Notes: generated from the letters alone by a model not told the origin. A stretch of 58,920 bases of DNA from Candidatus Kuenenia stuttgartensis (GCA_945861975.1 CAMAXD010000003.1:1-58920); one strand, 5' to 3'; positions 27,822 through 37,155 are shown, numbered from the stretch's first letter. Numbers and translations: made by a program.

Positions 27822-28122
27822 TTCAATTCGTCTCAATGTGTTATTTGGTTGAACGACAATTCAAACACTGGTGGTATCGTAACCATAGGCGGAGTTGGAA
27901 AACATTCTGCAGGAACTGTCAAAAACTGCCAGTTCGTCGATCCCGCCTGCCCGTTCGCCTTGAGTTCGCGTGTTCTCGCGAAGTTCTGTCGCGGTTTGCA
28001 ATTGGCTGTCGTCTGAGAAATCTGATTTCGTGGTTACTGGAGCATCCACTGCCTGAATTGTTATCCTATGAAGATTAATGGGACATTCTGTTGGTCCGCA
28101 TCGGCACTAATTTGAGAGCAAA
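27822..28122. other. Divergent intergenic region
   Basis: This is a 301-bp gap between the leftward sialidase-like gene and the rightward ROK kinase gene. Both promoters should lie here. Only short overlapping open frames occur. No repeat copy or clear hairpin was seen. Confidence 0.4.
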
Positions 28123-29127
28123 ATGACAGACGAGACCCCAAAACGCCGCATCTGGATCGGATTTGATCTGGGCGGCACCAAAATGATGGCCGTCGTTTTT
28201 GACGACAAGCTTAAGGTGCTCGCCAAGAAACGCCGGAAAACTCGTGGCAATGAAGGTGAGCAGCTCGCGTTGGAGCGACTCGCTGAAACGATCACCATGG
28301 CTCTTGAGGCAGCAGAGGTTCACCCTGACGAGGTAGCAGGAATTGGAGCGGGAGTCCCGGGGCCGCTAGATCTTCAGCGCGGCGTCATTCTGGAAGCGCC
28401 GAACCTTGGCTGGAAGAATGTTGCGCTTCAGGAATTTCTTTCAAAGAGATTCAAATGTCCTGCAGCCATCTGCAACGATGTTGATGCCGGAGTTTTCGGC
28501 GAATATGTTGCCGGAGCAGGGCAGGGGCAAAGGTGTGTGCTGGGTGTCTTTCCCGGCACCGGGATCGGCGGCGGATGCGTTTACGAAGGGAAGATTTTCC
28601 GCGGCTCACGATCATCTTGCATGGAGGTCGGATATCTCCAGATGGCAACCGAGGGGGCGGCGGCTGGCGTAGGCCCGGTCGGGACGCTGGAAGGTCTTGC
28701 GAGTCGACTGGCGATTTCTGCGGAAGCAGCCAAAGCTGTTTTTCGCGGACAAGCACCGCACCTTAAAGAATTTGCGGGAACTGACATCGGAAAGATTCGT
28801 AGTTCGATTCTGGCAAAGTCCATCGACATGGGAGACAAAGCAATCGAGATGATTGTGCGTCGAGCGGCAGAGCAGGTAGGACGTGGAATCGGCAGCCTTA
28901 TCAATATCCTCGCACCTGATGTTGTGATTCTGGGAGGTGGTCTGGTGGAGGCGATGCCAAAGTTGTATCTCGAGGGTGTTCGAGAGGGCATCAAACGCAA
29001 CGTTCTGCCGTCACTCGCCGATTGCGCGAAACTAAAAGTCAGTGAATTAGGTGACTTGGCGGGGGCCGTGGGTGCTGCGGCATGGGTGCGTCAGGAGTCC
29101 GCCGTGAAGTCAGAAAAAAAAATGTAG
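28123..29127 (+). CDS. ROK-family kinase without the zinc motif
   Basis: This is a ROK-family sugar kinase-like protein, 334 residues. The phosphate-binding segment is WIGFDLGGTKMMAVVFD at 12-28. The sugar-binding and catalytic Asp is in CNDVDAGVFGEY. The glycine segment FPGTGIGGGC is complete. The usual E-x-G-H and CxCGxxGCxE zinc signature is absent; the corresponding place reads SSCMEVGYLQMATEG, with Tyr for His. It is therefore either a divergent glucokinase or a sugar-binding relative. It lies 57 bp upstream of the Ppx/GppA gene on the same strand. Confidence 0.88.
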   Translation: MTDETPKRRIWIGFDLGGTKMMAVVFDDKLKVLAKKRRKTRGNEGEQLALERLAETITMALEAAEVHPDEVAGIGAGVPGPLDLQRGVILEAPNLGWKNVALQEFLSKRFKCPAAICNDVDAGVFGEYVAGAGQGQRCVLGVFPGTGIGGGCVYEGKIFRGSRSSCMEVGYLQMATEGAAAGVGPVGTLEGLASRLAISAEAAKAVFRGQAPHLKEFAGTDIGKIRSSILAKSIDMGDKAIEMIVRRAAEQVGRGIGSLINILAPDVVILGGGLVEAMPKLYLEGVREGIKRNVLPSLADCAKLKVSELGDLAGAVGAAAWVRQESAVKSEKKM

Positions 29128-29184
29128 ACTCATGACGCTTTCCTTCGAAACGGTCTCCTAATTACTTCTGAAGCCTGTGTTGCC

Positions 29185-30819
29185 ATGAACGCCCCAACTG
29201 AACCTAATCGAAATGATCAATCGGTTCGCCTTGATGCTCCGCGTGCAGAAGCCCCCGTCGAGTCTCAGCGAATCAAGAACACGTTTCCGCTGGCAGTTAT
29301 TGAATTGGGCACATCAGCGATACGCATGGCGATCGGGGAAAGTGACGGGAGTCCTTCTGTTCGAGTTCTGGAGCAGTTAGTTCGCGGAGTCAGTCTCGGT
29401 AAGGACACTTTCACCAATGGAGAAATTCAACGGAAGACTTTGCAGGAGTGTGTGAAAGTTCTCAAGAGCTATCGGCGGAAGTTGAAAGAATACCAATGCA
29501 CTGATCCGAAACATATCCGGATCGTTGCGACCAGTGCCGTTCGCGAAGCGACCAACCGTCTGGAAGTTCTGGACAGAATCTACATTGCCACGGGCTTCGC
29601 TGTTGAGCTGATCGACGATGCTGAGATCGCGCGTGTTACCTATCTTGGCGTTCGCCCGCTGCTTCAGAACGACACGACGCTGACAGATGCCATGACTGTG
29701 GTTGCCGAAGTCGGGGGTGGCAACACCGAAGTGCTGGTGCTTAAAGGGAAGGACATTATTCACTCGCAACCCTATCGGCTTGGGTCGTTGCGATTGCAAC
29801 AAATGGTGCTTCAATCTCAGGCAACCCGCAGTCGAGCTGGCACTATTATGATTGGCCAGATCGATAGGACTATTGAGCCGCTGATCGATCTTGTTCCGAG
29901 GGGGAAAGCAGTCGAGTTTGTTGCACTGGGGGGTGATATGCGATTTGCTGCCCGTGTGTTGGGCATCAATCTGCAGAGCTCCGGGCTGACCAGAATACCC
30001 GTTGAGGAAATAGAAAAGTTATCCTCCCGGCTGGTCTCCATGACCGTCGATCGCATCATGCAGAAATACCATATTGAGCTCTCTCAGGCCGAGACCCTGG
30101 TCCCCGCTCTGCTGGCGAATTTGCGACTGGCCCAGTTGTTGAATTGCCAGCACTTGCTGATCACTGGTTTCAATCTGCGTGACGCTCTGCTTCAGGGAAT
30201 GCTGAGATCAAATGACTGGTCCGCAGACTTCTGTGATCAGATCATCAGCTCGGCCCTTGAGCTGGCTCGAAAGTATCAGGTCGACCTGCAGCACGCTCGG
30301 CACGTTGCAGATCTTGCCAGAAGGCTTTTTCGCTCATTGCAGTCCGAACATCGTATGGATATTCGTTGCGAGACACTTTTGTACGCCGCAGCCCTGTTGC
30401 ATGAGACAGGGCTCTTTGTCGGACTTTCGGGCTATCACAAGCATTCGTACTATCTCATCATGAACAGCGAACTGTTCGGGCTGAATGCTCTGGACCATCA
30501 ACTGGTTGCGATGATTGCACGATACCACCGCAGAGCATCACCGAAGCCAACTCACGAGACCTTTGCTCGACTGGATCGTGACAGTCGTGTTATCGTGTCT
30601 CGTCTGGCCGGGATCTTAAGAGTCGCAGTGGCACTGGATCATACGGGCAGTCAGCGAGTTCGAGATATCGAGTGTACGATCGAGAAAAATCGCCTGGTTG
30701 TTAACGTCACAAATTCCGCCGGTGATCTTTCACTCGAACGCATGGAGTTGCGACAAAAGGCGTCACTGCTTGAGGATACCTTTGGCCTCGGTGTGTTGCT
30801 ACGTGAGTCACCGCGCTGA
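29185..30819 (+). CDS. Ppx/GppA phosphatase with HD domain
   Basis: This is an exopolyphosphatase/pppGpp phosphatase-type protein of 544 residues. The actin-like ATPase-fold half shows LAVIELGTSAIRMAIGE, RIVATSAVREATN, AEVGGGNTEVLVLKG (phosphate binding) and EFVALGGDMRFAA. The C-terminal half is an HD-type domain (LLYAAALLHETGLFVGLSGY, HHRRASPKPTHE), as in Ppx. It may set polyphosphate or alarmone levels. The N-terminal 30 residues are polar and may be disordered. It is probably in one unit with the ROK gene. Confidence 0.92.
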   Translation: MNAPTEPNRNDQSVRLDAPRAEAPVESQRIKNTFPLAVIELGTSAIRMAIGESDGSPSVRVLEQLVRGVSLGKDTFTNGEIQRKTLQECVKVLKSYRRKLKEYQCTDPKHIRIVATSAVREATNRLEVLDRIYIATGFAVELIDDAEIARVTYLGVRPLLQNDTTLTDAMTVVAEVGGGNTEVLVLKGKDIIHSQPYRLGSLRLQQMVLQSQATRSRAGTIMIGQIDRTIEPLIDLVPRGKAVEFVALGGDMRFAARVLGINLQSSGLTRIPVEEIEKLSSRLVSMTVDRIMQKYHIELSQAETLVPALLANLRLAQLLNCQHLLITGFNLRDALLQGMLRSNDWSADFCDQIISSALELARKYQVDLQHARHVADLARRLFRSLQSEHRMDIRCETLLYAAALLHETGLFVGLSGYHKHSYYLIMNSELFGLNALDHQLVAMIARYHRRASPKPTHETFARLDRDSRVIVSRLAGILRVAVALDHTGSQRVRDIECTIEKNRLVVNVTNSAGDLSLERMELRQKASLLEDTFGLGVLLRESPR

Positions 30820-30992
30820 ATGTTGCGGACGGCCGGCCGGGGTGTCTCGAAAGCATTCACCGCACTGCTGCATGTGAATTGGCTGAGGCATGGTTTCCGA
30901 GAATTGGTTTCGCTAGACTTTCGAAGGTTCGATTAATCTCTGGTTGTACGTACGTTCGTTCGATCAGCCCACCACAAATCGGGAACAATTTC

Positions 30993-31631
30993 ATGATGAA
31001 GTCCAGGCACTGGTATGTTTTTGCGATGCTTGCCGCGGTCACTGTATGCTCAGGCAACGCCGTGTTTGCACAGGAAGAGAAATGGGTTTCTCTGTTTGAT
31101 GGGAAGACGCTGGACGGCTGGGAGAAAGTTGGCAACGACAAGAGCGTTTGGGAAGTCAAAGAGGGGGCGATTGCCGGGTCAGGTGAAGCTTCAATGCTGG
31201 TCAACGTGAAGGGGCCCTTCAAGAATTTCCGGTATCGCGCTGAAGTAAAGATTAATGACAAGGGCAATTCCGGACTTTACTTCCGGACAACACGCAAGCC
31301 TGGCTTTACGGATGGCTATGAAGCTCAGATTGACAGCACGCACACAGATCCAATCCGAACTGGTTCGCTATACGGAATGTGTCATGTCTATCAACAGCAT
31401 GTGAAGCCGGACACATGGTTCACATATGACCTGGAAGTTCGTGACGATGTGTGGCGTGGGCGAGCAGTGACTCGAATCAAGATCACCGTCGACAGCAACG
31501 AACTATACGAGTATCTCGATTTTAATCAGACGTTCAAAGAAGGTCACTTTGCTTTTCAGCAGCATGACCCCGGCAGCCATGTCTTCATTCGCAAAGTCGA
31601 AGTTATGGAACTTCCGGAAAAGAAGCAGTAA
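30993..31631 (+). CDS. DUF1080 (3-keto-disaccharide hydrolase-type) secreted protein
   Basis: This is an exported protein of 212 residues, from the ATG at 30993 (or 30996). The signal peptide is MMKSRHWYVFAMLAAVTVCS with cleavage near VFA-QE. The DUF1080 hallmark FDGKTLDGWEKVG at about 38-50 and GNSGLYFRTT are present. The jelly-roll family hydrolyses or binds modified glucosides, with 3-keto sugars reported for members. Its presence is characteristic of Planctomycetes. It ends at a bidirectional hairpin. Confidence 0.92.
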   Translation: MMKSRHWYVFAMLAAVTVCSGNAVFAQEEKWVSLFDGKTLDGWEKVGNDKSVWEVKEGAIAGSGEASMLVNVKGPFKNFRYRAEVKINDKGNSGLYFRTTRKPGFTDGYEAQIDSTHTDPIRTGSLYGMCHVYQQHVKPDTWFTYDLEVRDDVWRGRAVTRIKITVDSNELYEYLDFNQTFKEGHFAFQQHDPGSHVFIRKVEVMELPEKKQ

Positions 31632-31654
31632 AGCCGTACCTCAGACACACACTG

Positions 31655-31690
31655 AAAACCTCGCGTCACCACATGGCGGCTCGAGGTTTT
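31655..31690. terminator. Bidirectional terminator hairpin
   Basis: The arms AAAACCTCG (31655-31663) and CGAGGTTTT (31682-31690) are perfect complements, with A and T ends on both strands. It stands between the stops of the DUF1080 gene (+) and the lipoprotein gene (-), so it can serve both. Confidence 0.75.
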
Positions 31691-31732
31691 ATCGATGTCG
31701 GAGCTTGTGAGATCGAAGATCATTGGTGGAGG

Positions 31733-32086
31733 TCAGGTTCCAAGGTCACGATTGAATTGTTGGACACCCGTATCCGATCCGGTGTCTTTTGGAGTCGGGA
31801 CGCCACCATCTTCGCCAAAGAACTTCCCGCCGGATGTGCCTTTTTCTGCGTTGAAATCGTCGGCGCGAGGAGCACTGTCATAGGTGCTTCCCGGGGGGTA
31901 CGGAGTTCCATTCGACGGCGGAACCACCATTGTTCCTGGTTGGACATATCCGCCTGGAGCACCATACATTTGCTGGCCGTAAGGGCCAGGTTGATACATC
32001 GGCTGCTGATACATGCAGCCGCTGATTGCTGCTAACAGTGCGGGCACTTTAATAGCGATAACGATGCGTGATGGGAACCTGGACAT
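31733..32086 (-). CDS. Small Pro/Gly/Tyr-rich lipoprotein
   Basis: This is a predicted lipoprotein of 117 residues. The N-terminus MSRFPSRIVIAIKVPALLAA is followed by the lipobox ISGC with the lipidated Cys near residue 24. The mature part is low in complexity: MYQQPMYQPGPYGQQ, then a Pro/Gly/Thr-rich linker and a charged end. Such proteins are frequent in Planctomycetes and have no known role. The start at 32086 is chosen because the six residues before it do not fit a signal peptide. Confidence 0.7.
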   Translation of the reverse strand: MSRFPSRIVIAIKVPALLAAISGCMYQQPMYQPGPYGQQMYGAPGGYVQPGTMVVPPSNGTPYPPGSTYDSAPRADDFNAEKGTSGGKFFGEDGGVPTPKDTGSDTGVQQFNRDLGT

Positions 32087-32326
32087 CCTGTCGGTTTCCT
32101 GCAAAAAAGACTCAATTCCAATCCTGACTGTGAACAGTCAGAGTGGAAACGCGGAACACGTTCAGGTTTGGGAACCCGGCTGAGACCAATCCTATGGGCT
32201 CAGGCAGGAAGGAAAGTACCTTTCAGACCTGCAACTTCTGCAATTCTCGCGCACAGACCCGCAGAAATCGCCGGTGGTGTACCCAATCTGTGAAAATGTG
32301 TCCAGAGCGTTTTTTGCCGATTAAAC

Positions 32327-32617
32327 TCAGTCAATGCCCAGGTTTCGCTCGATGCTGTTGGCTTTTTCTGACATCAGATGTTTCTTGAACCAGGGGTCAG
32401 GATCCTTCTCACGGGCCTGATCACCGCGTGCTTCGTCCCCGACAAAGTCCCATTCACCCGCGTCTTCGTCGGTACCCTCGTCCCAATCCTCCGGATTTGG
32501 CGTGAACATGCGTGTCATTCGCCGCATGGCAGATTTCGGATGCTCCACCAAGCCGCAGCCTGTGACCGTGATGGCCAGAAGTCCGAGAATAACTATTGGC
32601 ATTCGAAAACGAATCAT
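32327..32617 (-). CDS. Small acidic lipoprotein
   Basis: This is a predicted lipoprotein of 96 residues: MIRFRMPIVILGLLAITVT then GC, with the lipobox TVTGC. The mature part is strongly acidic (PEDWDEGTDEDAGEWDFVGD) with a basic C-terminal half. No domain is recognised. It is on the same strand as the lipoprotein at 31733, 240 bp upstream of it, and could share a transcript. Confidence 0.7.
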   Translation of the reverse strand: MIRFRMPIVILGLLAITVTGCGLVEHPKSAMRRMTRMFTPNPEDWDEGTDEDAGEWDFVGDEARGDQAREKDPDPWFKKHLMSEKANSIERNLGID

Positions 32618-32751
32618 GGAAATCCTCGGACAATACGGTGTTCGCAGCAGTGACGGTCAACGTCACAGGAATCAGAATTCAACACATCGCAACTGGTGAG
32701 TCGAATTCGAAGCGAGTGTATTACACCGGTTCATTGCGCCCAGAGGATTTT

Positions 32752-33450
32752 ATGCAGCCACTCGACATACTTGTTGTATCGCCTCATCCTGATGACGCGG
32801 AGATCAGCGTAGGAGGTACCATTGCCTGTTCATTGCGGCAGAATCTGCGCGTGGGCGTTGTGGATCTGACCACTGGCGAACCAACACCTTTTGGTTCTCT
32901 TGTCCTTCGGCAGCAGGAGACTGCAGCAGCAACTGAAATCCTCGGCCTGACCTGGAGATCTAATCTTGGGTTACCCAATCGCAGTTTGCAGCCAACGCTG
33001 GAATCTCGAAGACAACTGGCAGAAGTGATCAGGCTCGTGCGACCTCAGATCATCCTGGCTCCCTACTGGCAGGACGTCCATCCCGATCATGTGGCGGCCA
33101 GCAGTCTTGTGGACGATGCGAGATTCTGGGCGAAGCTAAGTCGTTCAGACATGACCGGTGATCCGTTTTGGTCACCAATGCTGCTTCATTACTTCAGTAT
33201 CCATTTGCGTATTCATCCGGTGGCATCGTTTGTGCTTGATATCTCTTCTGAAATTGAAAAGAAGATGCAGGCCGTGAAGGCCTATGAGAGCCAGTTGATC
33301 ATAGGCAAATCGGAGTCGTTCCCCACCGTTATCGACGACATCCGTGATCGGGCGAGATACTGGGGCTGGTCAATCGGGAAAGCCTTTGGGGAGCCCTTCG
33401 TGAATCGCGAGTCCATTGGACTGACGTCGTTGGGATCTTTGTTGCGATAA
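32752..33450 (+). CDS. PIG-L family deacetylase (BshB1-like)
   Basis: This is a zinc-dependent N-deacetylase of the LmbE/PIG-L family, 232 residues from the ATG at 32752 with AGAGGA upstream. The zinc motif PHPDDAEISVGGT is at residues 11-23 and the second motif HPDHVAAS at about 105. LTTGEPTPFGS fits the BshB1 (bacillithiol biosynthesis) subgroup, so removal of acetyl from GlcNAc-malate is possible. Other sugar-amide substrates are not excluded. The gene stands alone, with no BshA or BshC in view. Confidence 0.88.
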   Translation: MQPLDILVVSPHPDDAEISVGGTIACSLRQNLRVGVVDLTTGEPTPFGSLVLRQQETAAATEILGLTWRSNLGLPNRSLQPTLESRRQLAEVIRLVRPQIILAPYWQDVHPDHVAASSLVDDARFWAKLSRSDMTGDPFWSPMLLHYFSIHLRIHPVASFVLDISSEIEKKMQAVKAYESQLIIGKSESFPTVIDDIRDRARYWGWSIGKAFGEPFVNRESIGLTSLGSLLR

Positions 33451-33551
33451 TAGCGGCAACGCTGTCATTGACCAGTAGTCGGCCAACGATTCAAAATTGG
33501 CTGTCTGCAACCTGCCAAGGTTGCCTGCCACAGAATGGACCGCCTGCTCCA

Positions 33552-34199
33552 TCACCGAAGTCTCGGTCGAGGGCGCGATCTCCGGGGTTGCTCATCAATA
33601 ACTTCGACGTCTTCAATAACGTCGACATCCTCAACGATTTCAACGTCTTCAACAATCTCCATGGCGTCAAGAATTTCCATGGCGTCAAGAATCTCGACGT
33701 CCTCAATAACTTCTACATCGATAATTTCAGCATCATCGACATCGATTCGCAATATGGGCATGCGACCAGGGGATGATCCTGCTATTGGCCGACGTGGGAC
33801 AGTTGCTTCGACGACTTCCACTTCATCAACATCCAGAACCTCCAGTGTTTCATCAATGAAGACTGGATTCCCTTTTGCTGGTGCTGCTTTGGCAGCTCGG
33901 ACAGCAGGCAGCACATTTTCAAGGAAAAGGAATTTCACGTCACCGATCTGGACTTCGGCACCATTCGTAAGCTTGGCGTCCTTCTCAACCCTTTCGCCAG
34001 CAACGGTTACTCCGTTCAGGCTGCCAAGATCCCGAATGTAGTAGGCCGTATCAACCTGAACCAGAGCACAATGCATTCGAGAAATCTTTGAACTGAAATC
34101 AAGGACGACATCACACTCCGGGCTGCGTCCGATCAGAACGACGGCTCGGTCGATGGGAATCTGCATACCAGGTCCAGTTGGATGTAGAATTGCCACCAT
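33552..34199 (-). CDS. FHA-domain protein with acidic repeat tail
   Basis: This protein of 215 residues has an N-terminal FHA domain (1-95) that binds phosphothreonine. It shows VLIGRSPECDVVLD, SRMHCALVQV and LGSLNGVTV, with the conserved Gly-Arg, Ser-x-x-His and Asn. After a linker (residues 100-145) comes a very unusual tail made of short repeats such as VEIVEDV, VEILDAM and VEVIDE, ending with the Arg-rich RRSRPRPRLR. The encoding DNA (33590-33740) is repetitive. The partner could be a Ser/Thr kinase substrate, but none is adjacent. rarA is divergent. Confidence 0.85.
   Translation of the reverse strand: MVAILHPTGPGMQIPIDRAVVLIGRSPECDVVLDFSSKISRMHCALVQVDTAYYIRDLGSLNGVTVAGERVEKDAKLTNGAEVQIGDVKFLFLENVLPAVRAAKAAPAKGNPVFIDETLEVLDVDEVEVVEATVPRRPIAGSSPGRMPILRIDVDDAEIIDVEVIEDVEILDAMEILDAMEIVEDVEIVEDVDVIEDVEVIDEQPRRSRPRPRLR
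33590..33745 (-). repeat. Imperfect repeat within the FHA gene
   Basis: An 18-bp unit containing CCATGGCGTCAAGAAT occurs twice in tandem, and neighbouring units share codons for Glu, Asp, Val and Ile. The reading frame stays open through all units. This coding repeat produces the acidic tail and could change length by slippage. Confidence 0.7.
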
Positions 34200-34472
34200 T
34201 AATCGAGTCCAAATGGCCTCTTGGCCCGGAATATCTGAGAAGGCTGTCTAACTCAATGGAATTCTGTCCGTAGGAACTCAGCCCTGCCACTGATTTCAAA
34301 CCTGAGCAGCGGAAAAACATGAGATTGAGGGATGCCTGTCGGAAAGAACATCCCAGGCAGGCCGTTACAATGCGGCTTTGTATCGTAATCAGGACGTTTT
34401 TGGCCCGGACACGTACCATGGGCAGTGATTTTCGGCTCGGTCTGCAAACTTTCGTTCTCTGAGGCCTTCATT

Positions 34473-35792
34473 ATGAATCTTTTTGCTGCGGCAGAACAAA
34501 ACAATCGCGAAAGTGCTAAGCCACTGGCGGCCCGGATGAGACCTGTAACATTAGCGGAGTTCTCCGGCCAGACTCACATTCTGGGTGACGGAAAACTGCT
34601 TCGGAGAATGCTGGATGCAGACCGAATCGGTTCCATGATTTTTTATGGTCCGCCGGGAACAGGAAAGACAACTCTCGCGGAACTGATTGCAAGGCAGACC
34701 CAGCGACACTTTGAACGTCTGAACGCTACGACAGCCGGTGTGCGTGAAGTGCGTGAAGTTCTCCAGGCCGCAGCTGATCGCCTGGCAGCCGATGGAACTC
34801 AGACAGTGCTGTTTATTGATGAGTTACATCGCTTCAGTCGTAGCCAGCAAGACATTCTCTTGCCGGATGTTGAGAGCGGGACGATTTCTTTGATTGGGGC
34901 AACCACTGCAAATCCATTCTTCTCTCTGGTCGCTCCGCTAATCAGTCGAAGTCAGGTTTTTGAATTCCGAGAGCTTGGCAAGTCGGATCTGATCAATCTG
35001 ATGCAGCGGGCACTTAGTGATGATCGTCGTGGTCTGGCGAGTCATAAAGTTGCGGTTCAGCCCGAGGCCCTTGAGTTTCTCGCAACTCTTTCAGATGGCG
35101 ATGGTCGACGTGCATTAACGGCTCTTGAAATTGCCGTTCTGTCGGTTGCTCGAACAACTAAGCTTGTCGATCAAAGCGTCGCTGAAGAATCAATGCAGAA
35201 ACGCGTTATTCGTTTCGACCCCAACGGGGATGATCACTACGACGTTGCCAGTGCGTTCATCAAGAGCATTCGCGGAAGTGATCCTGATGCGGCTCTATAC
35301 TGGCTGGCTCGTATGTTGGAATCCGGTGAGGACCCTCGCTTCATTGCCCGGCGACTTGTGATCGCCGCTTCCGAAGACGTTGGCAATGCCGATCCCATGG
35401 GACTACCGATTGCGACTGCAGCGTGGCAGGCCACGGAAACGATCGGCATGCCCGAATGCCGTATTAACCTGGCACAAGCCACCACCTATCTTGCGTGCGC
35501 ACCAAAATCAAATGCCTCGTATCTCGCCATTGATGCGGCGATTGCTGATGTCAAACAGAATACGCTGGTCCCCGTGCCCATGCATCTTCGAGATGGTCAC
35601 TATGCAGGGGCGGCAAAGATGGGGCACGGTGCGGGTTATCAGTATGCTCACGATGGAACTGAGGGCTGGGTCAATCAGGATTACCTCGGCGTGGATCGAA
35701 AATACTACAATCCGGTTGATCGTGGCAAGGAGGCGGAATTTCTTGTAAGACTGACCGAACTTCGTAATCGACGCAGTTCAGGACACCGCTGA
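34473..35792 (+). CDS. rarA: Replication-associated recombination protein RarA
   Basis: RarA (MgsA) is a AAA+ ATPase related to clamp loaders that acts at stalled forks. The protein has 439 residues from the ATG at 34473 (MNLFAAAEQNN). The Walker A GPPGTGKTT is near residue 58, and the Walker B LFIDELHRFSRSQQD follows. The C-terminal half contains SDGDGRRALTALE and PKSNASYLAI, as in the family. The start upstream at 34425 would add 16 residues with no better ribosome-binding site. Together with ruvX and xseA, it is one of several DNA repair genes in the window. Confidence 0.94.
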   Translation: MNLFAAAEQNNRESAKPLAARMRPVTLAEFSGQTHILGDGKLLRRMLDADRIGSMIFYGPPGTGKTTLAELIARQTQRHFERLNATTAGVREVREVLQAAADRLAADGTQTVLFIDELHRFSRSQQDILLPDVESGTISLIGATTANPFFSLVAPLISRSQVFEFRELGKSDLINLMQRALSDDRRGLASHKVAVQPEALEFLATLSDGDGRRALTALEIAVLSVARTTKLVDQSVAEESMQKRVIRFDPNGDDHYDVASAFIKSIRGSDPDAALYWLARMLESGEDPRFIARRLVIAASEDVGNADPMGLPIATAAWQATETIGMPECRINLAQATTYLACAPKSNASYLAIDAAIADVKQNTLVPVPMHLRDGHYAGAAKMGHGAGYQYAHDGTEGWVNQDYLGVDRKYYNPVDRGKEAEFLVRLTELRNRRSSGHR

Positions 35793-35842
35793 AAAGTGCT
35801 GATCGATGCCTGATTTTTTAGAGTCTCTGATAAAACGGCAAA

Positions 35843-36532
35843 ATGTCATCTCCCCCGTATTTGCGAATTCTCCCTGTCACTCTGTGTCTTGTTGGTCTGA
35901 CATGGGGAATCTATGAATTGGCCAATGCTCGCTCGAATCTTGCCGACAAAGATCTGGATCATCAAGTCGTGGAGATTTTGCGGCAGCCTGACAACCCGGC
36001 CCGCATGATCGGACCTCCGCAGCTTGAAGAAGCCATGCGCGACTTTACAGCTCTGGGAGGCTATGCCGTTCTGGTGACCACATTTTTGGGCTTCTCAATA
36101 TTTGCCTTCGCTGAACTCGGAGCGCGCACGTTTCATTTCTTCTGGCTGACCACATTTGGTGGTTTCTGGATGGGAGTACTCATGAAACGCCTGATTCAGA
36201 GAGAGCGACCTTCGATTGTTCCGCATTTATCTCACGTCTCCGGTAAAACCAGCTTCCCAAGCTCCCATGCGATGATGTCCGTCGTTGTCTACGTCACGAT
36301 TGGTCTGCTGCTGAGTCAACTGACCAGCAATCGACATCTGCGTCAGTTGATGACCGGACTTCCATTGGCCATTGCGATGATTGTGGGAATCAGTCGTGTC
36401 TGTATGGGAGTTCATTTCCCATCCGATGTAATGGGAGGATGGGCTGGTGGCCTGCTTTGGACCTGGGTTGCATTCGTAATCCGAGGGCGATTAATTGGTG
36501 CTCGGGAGATGGATCGGGGAGCGGTAGAATAG
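35843..36532 (+). CDS. PAP2-family phosphatase
   Basis: This is a membrane phosphatase of the PAP2/type-2 phosphatidic acid phosphatase superfamily, 229 residues and about six membrane segments. All three motifs are present: KRLIQRERPS, SFPSSHAMMS and SRVCMGVHFPSDV, giving the active-site Arg, Ser-His and Arg-His-Asp. The substrate could be phosphatidate, phosphatidylglycerol phosphate or undecaprenyl pyrophosphate. It follows rarA by 50 bp on the same strand. Confidence 0.92.
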   Translation: MSSPPYLRILPVTLCLVGLTWGIYELANARSNLADKDLDHQVVEILRQPDNPARMIGPPQLEEAMRDFTALGGYAVLVTTFLGFSIFAFAELGARTFHFFWLTTFGGFWMGVLMKRLIQRERPSIVPHLSHVSGKTSFPSSHAMMSVVVYVTIGLLLSQLTSNRHLRQLMTGLPLAIAMIVGISRVCMGVHFPSDVMGGWAGGLLWTWVAFVIRGRLIGAREMDRGAVE

Positions 36533-36924
36533 TCTGCCATCAGTGGCTGTCACTTCGTTGGTACGACGACGTCTTGTCATGAACACGTTATGATTTTGGC
36601 AAGCGGCTAAGTCCCAAAGCCTGAAAAAAAGGCGATAAATCACCGCAAGAACACTGATGTGCCTATCTCCGTTGCGGGCTTCTCCGCAATGCCAGGAAAG
36701 ACAGTCGGGCAAACGAGGGGTTTAGTTGTCCTGGGGTCTTCCGGGATACTGCAGGGTTTCGGGTTTGTGGTGGCGATGTCCCATACTCCGCAAGTTTTTC
36801 GAATCCTGCTCTGCACAACCGGACGTATCGAGGGTATCCTCCGACTGTTCGATTTTCACAAGCCGACTATGATCACGAAATTTCTCTGTTTCGTTCGTCA
36901 GCACAATCTTCATGGAGGAGAGCG
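36533..36924. other. Intergenic stretch without recognised gene
   Basis: This 392-bp stretch lies between the PAP2 gene and the small BON-like gene. Overlapping open frames on both strands occur (for example 36722-37084 on the minus strand), but none has a convincing ribosome-binding site or a familiar composition. No hairpin or repeat copy was found. Confidence 0.35.
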
Positions 36925-37155
36925 ATGCGACTTCAGCCACGTACCAGCCCCGAAACAGACCGCTGCATGGATTTAATCCAGCAGTTGGCCAGCGTTGTTG
37001 TTCATGACCTTTTCGTCGATGTGGGATTTCAGTCCGTGACATTGACCGGGCGAGCCGGGTCCTGGTATGCGAAACAGGTCGCAACCACGGCGGCGCGTCG
37101 AATGTATCCCCATCATCGAATCGAGAATCTCCTGCAGGTGACTACGATCCGTTAA
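36925..37155 (+). CDS. Small BON-like domain protein
   Basis: This protein of 76 residues is preceded by GGAGGAG at 36914-36920, 4 bp before the ATG, a strong ribosome-binding site. The sequence LIQQLASVVVHDLF, VTLTGRAGSWYAKQVATTAA and HHRIENLLQVTT matches the pattern of a single BON domain (phospholipid or protein binding). It has no signal peptide, so it may be cytoplasmic. The stop codon lies inside a 15-bp tandem repeat. The assignment is inferred from pattern similarity. Confidence 0.6.
   Translation: MRLQPRTSPETDRCMDLIQQLASVVVHDLFVDVGFQSVTLTGRAGSWYAKQVATTAARRMYPHHRIENLLQVTTIR

Noticed and set aside
30820-30992. Segment TTGGCTGAGGCATGGTTT as a fifth repeat copy
   Set aside because: Only a short stretch matches, and neither stem of the element can be formed.
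36722-37084. Minus-strand frame of 120 codons opposite the BON-like gene
   Set aside because: The plus-strand gene at 36925 has a strong ribosome-binding site and a domain pattern; the minus frame is its shadow.
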